Source: Sceloporus undulatus (lineage: Eukaryota; Chordata; Lepidosauria; Squamata; Phrynosomatidae). From it: a DNA stretch of 64,000 nucleotides. The position numbers and the translations under genes are program-made. The notes beneath the pieces are model-generated. The model saw nothing but the letters and a program-made list of their open reading frames with translations. It had not been told where the DNA came from and ran no database searches. The stretch covers positions 120,801,273 through 120,865,272 of the forward strand of contig NC_056527.1 of NCBI RefSeq assembly GCF_019175285.1, read 5' to 3'. Below, in pieces: positions 23,816-35,200 of this stretch; positions within the stretch are counted from its first letter, which is position 1, and each line of letters opens with the position of its first letter.

Positions 23816-23937
23816 TTGATCAAATGATCCAGTCTTGCCTATAAGAATGAATTTTATAACTTCCAGCTGCTGTCTGCATAATGTGCCATTGGTATTAGAG
23901 CATCATGAAGAATGTGCCCTTCCCTGCCTCCTTGCAG

Positions 23938-24162
23938 ATCCACAGAAGAAGGAGAAGAAGACCACATCTCTGTCCAAAGATGAGCGAGGAAACCATCCCG
24001 GAGGAGGTCTCCTCTTCCTTGCCCACCCAGAGCCAGAACTTCAACCGCTTCTCCGAAGATGACCCGGAGTACCTACGCATCCGGAACATGGCCGCTGACC
24101 TGCGCCAGGACTTCAACCTGATGGAGCAGAAGAAGAGGGTCACCATGATCCTGCAGAGCCCC
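23938..24162 (+). CDS. ADD2: ADD2 coding exon 1 (with 42 nt of 5' UTR)
   Basis: The acceptor CTCCTTGCAG ends at 23,937 and the donor is GTGAGTAG at 24,163. Coding starts at 23,980 and covers residues 1-61, ending in phase 0. It includes [13 protein letters not shown] and [16 protein letters not shown]. An acceptor upstream of the ATG means at least one non-coding exon lies further left. Confidence 0.94.
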
Positions 24163-27100
24163 GTGAGTAGCTCCCACCTTGTGGCAGTTGGCCCAAAATG
24201 TCCTTCCATTCCTTAAAACATACCTTTAAAACTTTCTGTTTTAAATGTCTCTCTGAATAAAAAGGTTTTAGCTTGCCAGGACAACAAGGAGGGCCTCATT
24301 CTGGCCTCCCTGGTCAAGGAGTTCCAGAGACTAGGGACAGCCATGGAAAAGGCCCTCTCTTGCATCCCCATGAATTGTGCTTGTAATGGCGGTGAGACCA
24401 AGATGATCCAGGCTCCAGAGGGTCCAGTCTGCCAAAGAGCCTGGATCAGAGGCATTTAGGGCTTTATAGCTCCTAACCTGCACTTTAAATTATGCCCAGA
24501 ATCATCCGTTGCCCCTGTTTCTCACCTGCCACTTGCTCTTCCTTCCCCTAAGCAACTGAGCTGGACATATACATTGTGATGGCCCTACTCTTAGTGGAGC
24601 AAGCGTCAGATTCATTCCTGAGAATCCCTCAGAAGTTCCCAACATGAGAAAGACCCAAAGAGTGCAACCAAGCTGAACAAAGGAGGGCTCAGCTTGGCAA
24701 AAACCAGCATGGTTCAGGATATCTGTGGTGTCTTCAGTCTTTCAGGGAGGAGCTGGAGAGCCTCATCCAAGAGCAAATGAAGAAAGGGAACAACTCCAGC
24801 ATCTGGGCCCTTCGGCAGATTGCGGACTTCATGGCCAACACCTCTCCTTCCGTCTTCCCCACATCGCCTTTGAGTATGTGGACAATCTTTTCAGTCTCTT
24901 GCATGGAAATGTTTGGGCTCCCAGGGCTTTCTCTTTTCCTGAGATGACTCCTTGTGATGCCATGGGAGGCAGACTCTGGTGATGCTACAAGGTTGGTGTA
25001 AAGAGGTGCAGCCCTTGTTGATGCCAGTCTGCATCATATGTAGAGCACCAACCACAATTGCACCAAGGATGCAATTTGGATAAAAAAAAAACCAGGTCTA
25101 ATGAACATAATACACACATACACACATATGTGCACACTTTTCAAAGCAGTGTGTTCTCTTCCTGAGATTTCTTCCCCTTGCCTTGGACACCAGAGAAAAG
25201 CCTAGGGATTTAGGAACCTTAGCCTGCAAGCATGTTTTCCTTCTCCTTCCCTTCCCACTCTCTCCTGCCATCCACAGATTTGCATGAGTCTCTCATAAAT
25301 GTTCACCGTATCGTCATCACCAATGTATGAATCACAGCCCCCCATGAATAGTATCTGGAGCTCTATGTACTGCTCTACCAAAAACAAGACACAAAAACTG
25401 TTTTTCAAACCCTGAGATGGGACCCTTTCACACTACACAGACATAGTGCTCTAATTCCACTTTAGTGCTATAGTTCCACCCAAGGAATCATGGGATTTGC
25501 AGTTTATGGTGGGGTGTTGACAGCTCTCAACAAGAGAGTTGTAGTACCTCACTAAGCTGCAAATCCCAGGATTCAACAAAGTGTAGCCGAGGCAATGAAA
25601 GCGGAAACCTAATGCTGTCATTGTGTTGGGTGGGAAAGGGTCCATGGTTTTCTTTGCTTTTGCCTTCAATTTTTGGCAATCCCTGCAGCCCTTGGGCAGA
25701 GAACTAGCCTACAGATCCAGCAAATGCATCCCACGCAAATACCTGAATCATCATCAGTAATGGCCAGGAAAAGGATGTCTTGAGCAGTCCAGTCCTCCCT
25801 GGCTTTGTCATTGGACTCCTTCACCATCCCTTTCATATTGATAAGGCTGGCAGGAGTGTGGGAAGCAGCAGAGATGAAGAGCATCTTGGGCCACACTGGG
25901 ATAAAGTGCCGCGTGACTCATTCACAAAGCATGGCTCATCTCCTGAGGAGAGCACAGAGCTGGTCACCAATCCAGCTTTGCAACCATGATGTGGGTGGGG
26001 GACAGGCAATGGACAGTGGGTGTGATAACAGGGCGAGGGGCACCTGGTACTAGGAATGGAAAGGATATGGATGGTGATTTGCCTCCTGGTTGGGGGAGAC
26101 TTGCTGTTTTGGGTTTGGTTTGATTGAAGGCTGAACCCTCCTCTTGACCTCTCTCTTTCAGACCTCTCCACAGTGACCCCCATCAATGACCTCCATGCCA
26201 CAGACTCTGCAGTCCTGGCCAAGGGAGAGAGGCTCATGCGCTGCAAGCTGGGCAGTGTCTACCGTCTACTGGATCTTTATGGCTGGGCACAGCTCAGCAG
26301 CACCTCCGTCACGGTGAGGGACCCCTCCTCGGACCCCTGTACCATCAGCCCTTAACATGTTTAGCTATTGCTGAGTGCCCAGTCCAAATAAAACTAGGCT
26401 CCTTACACTTTTTTTCTTGCTGTTGCTGTTCTAAAATCTCACCTTATCACCTTTGGCTTGAGACAGGTGACTGTCCTTTGGAAATGCCAATCTGGCACAT
26501 CTTTACAATGAAGAGAAGGACTCAGTGGCAAACAGATGAATGCATGGGGGGCATTAGGTGGCCAATAGGCAGACAGTAGTTGTGGGGGAAGCAGATGGAA
26601 ATCCTTTCGGGGGGATGAGATCGTCATTCACCGTTCTCTCTCTTCCCTTCCTTCCTTCCTTCCTTCCTTCCTTCCTTCCTAGCTGCGAGTCAGTAAAGAG
26701 CAGGATCATTTCCTGGTTTGCCCTGGGGGCCTGTCCTGCCATGAAGTTACAGCTTCTAGCTTGGTGAGTACTCAAAACTCGACTGGTTCCACATAAAAGA
26801 ATGACAATATCTTAGGCCAGTGACACAGCGGGGTCCGGACCCCCCTTCCAAAGCTGCAATGGAATACAATGAACGGCGTGCGTGCTGCCACACCGCCATG
26901 CCCAAGCCCCCCTTCCCAAAATCCTGGCCACATCCCTGCTTAGGCACTGATGGCAACAACGACACCAACACACATTTTGTTCAGGCATGGATGTGTTCCA
27001 GAGGTCCCAGGAGCCATTTCCTGCCCATCTTTTTCTCACTGACATGACCAACTCCTTCTGGCAAAACTGCATTGTGTACATTTACAGTGCTATAGAAATA

Positions 27101-29223
27101 AACTATAATAATAATAATGCAAGATGCAGCTGTGAAGCATGACTTGTTTTAGGTTTTGATATTTTTGGCAGACTATATGGCCCCTGCAAGGCCCCAGAAA
27201 AGGAACAATGACCCCCAGTATCCCACCCTTCCCTAAGGAGATGCTATCACTCCTTTTCACCCACTTGGACTTCCACATCCCCTGTTCCTTTCTCTTTTTT
27301 TACTCTGCAGATCAAAGTGAACATTCTTGGGGAAGTGGTAGAGCAAGGGAGCACCAATTTTCCAGTGGATACACAAGGATTTAGCCTCCATTCTGCCATC
27401 TATGCAGCCAGACCTGACGTACGGTGCATCATCCATCTGCGCACACCTGCCACCGCTGCGGTAAGGAAGGCCATCCATCTTGCTGGCAAGGCAGCAAGAG
27501 TGAGGAGACTAGGCACTACTTGGGATTTGTATCAACCCCTGAAAGCTGATCCACAGACAAACATGTCAGGGGTGGACAGATCTATGAAGGGCTAGACTTG
27601 GATATTGACCTTTGTGTCTCCCTCACCTGCCTTCCAGGTGTCTGCTATGAAACATGGCCTCATGCTGATTTCCCATGATGCGCTGCTGGCAGGAGAGATG
27701 GTGTATTTTGACTTCAATGGTGAGATGGAGGAAGAAGCAGACAGAGTCGAGCTGCAGAAGTGTCTTGGGCCCACCTGCAAGGTTAGGACCAAGGGACGTT
27801 CCTTGACAGCCAATTTGGACTGTGCTTTGGGCACCATGATACCTGGGACTTGCCTTGGGATGTAGACCTCTGAGCTGAGGGTGAGCTCCATGTTTTGGGA
27901 GTCCCTGGAGCAGCATGAGAATGACCCTAAACTGGGACAAATTCACAATACAGCTGCCAGCATTTGGGCATTTTTTCCAATGGGATTCTCCCTTTGCTGT
28001 TTCTCTTGGCAGGTCTTAGTGCTGCGAAATCATGGCCTGGTGGCTCTTGGAGACACAGTCGAAGAAGCCTTCTACAAGATCTTCCATTTGCAGGCTGCCT
28101 GCGAAGTACAGGTGAGCAATGGATGAAACACATGCGCACAATTTCACTCTTACTTACTCTTATCATATCTCTGACAAGAGAGACAAGCTCAAGACCAAAG
28201 GGTGCTAGACCATGCTCCTTGGGTGCATCTGCAGTGTAGAAAGAATGCAGTTTGACACCCCTTTAAGTGCTCTGTTTCCATCCTATGGAATCCTGGGATT
28301 GGTAGTTTGACGCGGTCTTTAGCCTTCTCTGCCAAAGAGTCCTGGAAAGGCAAAGACAGCTTTTTCTGACAGTTGGAAATGTCCCCCTGGAAAGTGATTC
28401 TGGAGCAGAGGATGAGGGGAAGTGTGAAGAAAAGGTGCTCTAGATGGCAAACTCTGAGCATGGCTTGCATTGTCACTGGCTGCCCTCTGCTGGGGCCACA
28501 TAATGCGTCCACCATGACCACAGTCCGGGGAAAAATTGCAGAGGACATTGCATGCATGAGCTTATATGATCTCTCATCAGCCCTTCTTCTTTCTCTGTGC
28601 AGCCTGGCATCCATCCTATTTCTTTCTTGGCCAAGTTACACAGTGATTTGTAGGATTCCAAAGAATGGAACAGAATTACTAAGCAGTTAAGACTGTAGCT
28701 AAATCCTTCTGGTGTTGCAGCTCAATACCACTTTGGATGCCATGGCTCCCTCCTTGGACATCTGAGGATTTAGAGAAGTCTCTTCTAGGGAGCTTTAGCT
28801 TGTTTCCCTGAACTACAGCAGGGAATTCAGTCTCTTCCCCCAAACTACAGATCCCAGGATTCCATGGTAGGGAAGCAGGATAGTTAAAGTGGCACCAAAG
28901 TGCCGTGACTGCATTCTTCTGGAAACATTGGGGGTTGCACAAAAACACAAAAGGGGAAAGGTTATACATGTATTTTTGCACAAATCGGTTCACAAAAACA
29001 TTTTGGGATGTGCAAATACCAGGCAAAAACTGAGCAAACCTCTTGTGTTTTGTGTTATTCTTCATGACCACATTTTCTTAAGTGTCAGGTAATCCATTTT
29101 CATCCAGGCAATAATGAATGGTGAAATATATTTATAGATAAACACACACATACAATCCCATCTCTCTCTTTCTCACACACTCACACACTGCTTTTTCCCT
29201 TCTGCCCCCATTTGCACTTGGTC

Positions 29224-29269
<46 letters not shown>

Positions 29270-32200
29270 AAATTTTATTATAAATTTGATTTCTTTCCCC
29301 CCTTTCCTTGAGGCGGAGTAAAGCACATTAAAACACAATTAAAATGGCATAAACCCACAGTTAAAGTGCAATACTATAAAATCATTAAAATACACTGATA
29401 GGGTTCACGTAGAGATTAAAAAGTCATGACTAGATAAGTGAAAAGTGGGATTTTGCACAGGTTCAGTGCCTGGGCCCCAGTTATTGCTGCTGGCTTCTTG
29501 CTGTTGCGCTATTGTCTGCCCCTCTGAGCATCACCCTAATTCTTCAGCCGGAAGAAACTAGGTCAGCCATGTGCTGCTGGCGCCTGGCATGGATGTGCCA
29601 TCTTCAGGGGAAGGGCTGGCATTACAGAGACAGTACCAGGCTCTTCCTTCTTCTGCACTGCCTAGGTGATAGCAACAGCAATAACATTTACATTTCTAAA
29701 CCACTTCATAGAGAACTAGCACTTCCTACGCAGTTTACAATCTGTAAGCCAATTGCCCCCAACATTTTTCCGACCTAAAAAAAGATGGAAGGCTGAGTCA
29801 ACCTTGGAGCCCTGTGGGATTGAACTCACAACCTTGTGGCTTCAGGACCAGCATTTAACCAGAGAGCCACCAGTGATCAAAGAAACCAGCTGGTGGCTCT
29901 GGTGGCACTTCGGTGGGTGGCATAGGGCAGTGGTGCCACCCAGTGCAATAACTCACGGTGTCACCTCTCCCGACATTGACCTCCTCACATACCAGACCAT
30001 ACAGAATCCTTAGAAATGTTTTTCATATAGTCTTCTTATCCACAGACTTGACACCCATGGATTAGTGCTTCCGCAGATGGCAACTCCATTGTTTTAAATG
30101 GAGGTGCATGGCCATGCACACATTGCATCCCCATAGGAAGGAATGGGACTTGAGGTCCCGTGTTTTTTGTTATCCACAGTGTGTGTGTATGCATCCAGAA
30201 TGGATCCCTCATGGATACGGAAGGACGACTGTATTAATGTTAATCATAAATCATAATTCCCCTATATCACTGAATGTAATGGCAATACAGTGGGACCTTG
30301 TTATCCACTGGAGTTTGGTTCCTGGATGCCCCATGGATAACAAAATCTATGGATGCTCAAGTCCCATTAAATATAATGGCAGAGTAAAATGGTGTCCCTT
30401 CTACAGAATGAAAAATCAAGGTTTGCTATTTGGAATTTATACTTTTTTTGAATATTTCCAAGACGCGGATGCTTGAATCCGTGGATAAAAGATCTGTGGG
30501 TAAGGAGGGCCAACTGTAGCTGTGACATAAAACAACTAGCAAAAGTAAAATCATACCTTTTAAATTCCAACGCCATACACACAGCCTGTATTTACATGCG
30601 CATAGTTTCAAGCGGTTAAAGTGAAAATTTGGCCAGATTTGATGTTTTTGAAGAAAATTTTAAAATAATTAAACGTTTTAATTGTAAAGAGTTTTTCATT
30701 TTAATTGCAAATGATGGGTGAGTGGGATGAGAGGCGAAAGGAGCGAGGCTGGCGTTTCCGCTATCTGGCCTTCCGCTGCTCCAGGAAATATACAGAGCGC
30801 TCCCCAGGGACCTTGACTTCTGTCTTCAGATTTAATTAGCAAATCCATAACGTTAACTAAGTCTGCTTCAGAATGCATTCACAGCAATGGATGGCTTTCC
30901 AAACACTGTAAGAGAAACAAATTCCTTTCTCAAAAGTCACCTTCCAAGCTCTGGCTGCGCTGTAACATCATATACACCTCTCCTTCCAACCAGGTGAGAA
31001 GGTGGAGCGCAGGTGGTCCAGAATGTTGTCTGATTTCTCACTCGCTTCTCTTGCCTCCCCCAGATTTCGGCCTTGTCCAGCACAGGTGCCACGGAGAGCC
31101 TCATTGTCTTGGAACGGGAGAAGCACCGGCCCCATGATGTTGGCTCTGTGCAATGGGCGGGAAGCACCTTTGGCCCCATGCAGAAAAGTCGCTTGGGGGA
31201 GCATGAGTTCGAGGCCCTCATGAGGATGCTGGACAACCTTGTACGTCTTCTGCAAGTGGGGAAGCCCTAATGCATTGGGTGTTGTGCTGTTGGAGTCCTG
31301 GGTAGCCATACAGATGTGTGTTCATGTCTCCCTTCTTTCCCCTTAACAGGGCTACCGGACCGGCTACGCATACCGCCATCCCTTTGTCCAGGAGAAGACC
31401 AAGCACAAGAGCGAAGTGGAGATCCCGGCTACCGTCACGGCCTTCATCTTTGAAGAGGAGGGGGCCCCCATCTCCACCCTCCGGCAGCATGCCCAGAAGC
31501 AGCAGAAAGAAAAGACCCGCTGGCTAAACACCCCAAATACCTACCTGCGGGTGAATGTGGCCGAGGAGAGCCAAGGGATGGCCGGCAGCCAGAGGACCAA
31601 AACCACCGTGAGTGAAGCGTCCATCGCTGCATCCGTCCTTGCAAAACTTTATGTACACATGCATTCTTATGCGCATAAGACTTAAAAGGGGTTCAATCTA
31701 TTTCTCTCTCACTCCCTCTTTCTCTCCCTCATTTCCTCCCAAACTGGGTTTGTTCTTCCCAAAACTGGGGTAGATTATTCATCCCTTTGAGGGGCCTTTT
31801 TCTACTCAAACTGGGCTTGTTTATCCCCCAGACTGAGCTTATTTTCTTGCAAACTGGGCTTGTTTTCTCCCCAAACAGGGCTTGGTCTTCCCACAAATGG
31901 GTGCATTTTTTCAATAACTGGGCTTGTTTTTCCTAAAATGGAGCTTCTTTTTTCCTATTCTGCTATTTTCCTCCAACTGGGATTGTCCTTTTCTTAACTG
32001 GTCTTGGCTTGTTGTTTTGCTCCAAAACTGGACTTGTCCTTCTCAAACCTAGGCTTGATCTTCCCCAAAATGGGCTTATTTCCCCTAAAAAGCTGGCTTG
32101 ATAAAAGCAAAACTGGTTTGCCGTCCCCTAAACTGGGACTCTTGGCAGACTCTCTGCTCCCCAGTTTGTGGGCTTTCTTTCTTACAAAGCAGGCTGCAGA

Positions 32201-35200
32201 CTGGGCCATCAAACTGGGAATAAAACCAAACAGGCAACGTGGATTTTATGCATCTGGACACTTCCTCTGAACTGATACTAAAGCAAACTTGCCACCCTTG
32301 AAGTCAGAAGCACCAAATCAATCCCCGGGCTGTTTCATGGCTATTATCTGCATTGTTTTATCCCTGTTAAAGGAAGTCTCTTTTTGTTCTCCTTAGCAAA
32401 ACTCCTTCCCTGGGGAGGCCACGGATTTTTGTTCCCTAAAATAAAAGATGTCTATTTCAACAAGCTTTTGAAAGTGGAAGGTATTTTTAAAAATGAATAA
32501 ACAAAGGGCTTTCAGGAGGACACAGTGCTGCTTTTAGCTGCTTTTTATACATATAATGGAAATGCTTTAATACTATTGACAGTTTAATTGCATTTTAACA
32601 TTAACTTAACGTATCTTGGCAACAGGATATTCGTTTTACAGTGGGGCCTCCACATACGCGGACTTTTTATAAGCGGCTTTGAGTGTACGCGCTCAAGCCG
32701 CTGGGCGCATGCGGGGCAGAAGAGGCAACGCGTCCCATTCAGTTGAATGGGCGCACGCGCCTGTTGCACCGCTCGCGCGCCCGTTGCACCCCACACACCT
32801 CGCACCGCCGTGCACGAGCCCCATTGTTTACTAAGGTTGCTTTGCAATATACAGCATAGGCGGAAATCGCCATACGCGGCGGGATCCGGAACGGATCCCC
32901 CGCGTATGGCGAGGTTCCACTGTATATTGCAAAGCAACCTTAGTTCAGGAATCTTAGTTGTGGAAAATGTGGAACATGAATAAAGATCATAATTATTGAT
33001 GATGATGATGATTATGAAGACAATGATGATGATGAAGACAATGATGATGACGATGATGATGGTTTTTCTCCACTTTCTTCTCACCCTATCCAGTGGATGA
33101 AAGCTGATGAGGTGGAAAAATCCAGTAGCGGAACACCAATCCGAATTGAAAACCCAAACCAATTTGTGCCTCTCTATACAGACCCACAAGAAGTCCTGGA
33201 AATGAGGAACAAGGTACTTGTCCACTTTCTTGTCTGTCTGGTGCAAGAGAGAGAGCACCACAGCTCCATAGACCAGTATTGCACTCTCTCTCTCTCTTCC
33301 TTCCTTCCTTCCTTCCTTCCTTCCTTCCTTCCTTCCTTCCTTCCTTCCTTTTATTTCCTTTTGTTTCCGTTTGCAGATTCGAGAACAAAACCGCCAGGAA
33401 GTGAAGTCTGCAGGGCCCCAATCCCAGCTCCTTGCCAGCGTGATCGCAGAGAAGAGCAGAAGCCCGGTACTTAGTTTTCACTTTTAGTAGATATAAGAGA
33501 TCTGGAGGAAAAGAGTTGGGGCAATGCTACCCTTCTCAGCCATTGGGAGGTTTGATGCTCAATGGCCAGGTATGGATTAACCCGCCTCACAAGGCTGGCA
33601 TGAAGATTAAAAGTGGGCAGTAATGTATACTGAACAAAGTTTGGGGTACAGAAGTAGTGGATGATAAGGCCCCAAAGTCTTTCTTTGCCTACAGTGTTCT
33701 TGCTGTAGTTACACAGCGCCTGTCTTGCTCTTCCATTGCAGTCAACGGAGAGTAACTTGGCTGACGGAGAGGTGAAAGACGAGGTTCAGGCAGACACTGT
33801 TCTCGAACCCGAGCCCCCAAACCCGTTCAGCCAGCTCACAGACCAGGAATTAGAGGAATACAAGAAAGAAGTGGAGAGAAAGAAGTTGGGTCTCGATGGT
33901 AAATATCCCAAGATGGTTGTACATGGCTGGATTGCTGTTTGAGGACTAGAACACAAGAGAAGTGAAGGATCACCATCTATTTCCACATGAGCACCTAAAT
34001 AACAAAACTTACAACAACAACAATTTATTTCTATCACACCTCTCTGATAGAATCAAGGCGGCTTACAACAATAATAAAATTAATACAATATAAAAATAAA
34101 TCCCATTGTCCCGCTCCTTCCTTAAGCAAACAATATGATATTCCATGGAGATCCCCAGAAAGTGGGGAGACACTTCTTTTTTCATCAACTGAAAGAAGCA
34201 GGAGAGTTGTGGAATATGGAGGGGATGATGGTTTCAGCTGGAAGCTGCTAAGGAAACGGAAGATGTCCTGATGAAACTGTCACTCCCAATAACGCATGCA
34301 TCCTTTTTCTTGGTTCTGCTGTTGGTCAACAAGACTTGCAAAGCGGTGAACAGAACTTGGAAGAGGCACTTTTTGTGCTACAACACCCCAAATCCCTGGC
34401 AGGGGGACTAGGGGGATTGTTATCCAAATTGAATCAGTGGGGTCTGCCTATTTGTGTCCACTGTGGATTCAACAGGTCTACTCTAGTTGGATTCTATGGA
34501 ATCATAGAATCATAGTTGCCTTGAATCTTGGGATATTAATGCAATAACTAAATATAAATAAAGTAAACATAGAGTTGGAAGGATGCCCAAGGACAGTCCA
34601 AATCCATCTCGCTGCCACACAGATCGCCATCCAGCCCCTGTTTAAGACCTCCAACAGAGGAGACTTCACTGGGCCCTCCTTTAAAATGATCCCTAGAGAT
34701 GCATGTTGTTTTGGTTTTCTTTTTCAAGATTTAGCGGTGCATTCATTCTTCCTTTTCTCCTTTTTATGCCATCCTTGCCCAGGTGAGAAGGACACCAGCC
34801 TGGAGGAAGAGGTGACTTCTTCAGTGACCACCACAGAACACAGCCCCAACAAGCCAGCGGTCAAAAGCCCACCCATGTCCCCCTCCAAGTCTTCGGAAGG
34901 TAAGACCAGTCCTGGCAGGGCTTCCGGCAATAAGCAACTAAGGCTGCATCCACGCTGGAGAAATAGCCCGGTTTGGCACAGCTTTAACTCTTTCTGGCTC
35001 AAGGCTATGGAATTCTGGGAGTTGGAGTTTATTGTGGGCCCAGAGCGTAGCACAGCTTTCCAAAGCCCTGCTTCTCAGTCTCATGCCTACTCTCAAGGGC
35101 CCTATGCCCAGAGGGCTTGTGCCAGGCAAACGTTGCACAAGGGTCCAGTCTTGAGATGTGATTTTCTTCCTCTGAGGATGGATGGATTTGTGGGCCTTAG

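Larger units (their letters stand above)
1..23937. other. Non-coding, repeat-rich DNA upstream of the ADD2 start codon
   Basis: I recognise no host coding exon in this stretch. The open frames are short, lack conserved motifs and mostly overlap repeats. ADD2 in other vertebrates has non-coding 5' exons far upstream, so part of this may be ADD2 first-intron DNA; that is inference, because no promoter could be picked out. Apparently single-copy stretches, where I see neither gene nor known repeat, include roughly 1-519, 753-1,900, 3,850-5,530, 7,400-8,000, 13,280-14,730, 14,960-16,380, 16,610-17,440, 19,290-20,120 and 21,560-23,230. The repeats are listed separately. Confidence 0.7.

Noticed and set aside
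32584-33261. Minus-strand open frame of 225 codons
   Set aside because: It spans a MITE, a (GAT)n microsatellite translated as isoleucine runs, and the antisense of ADD2 exon 10.
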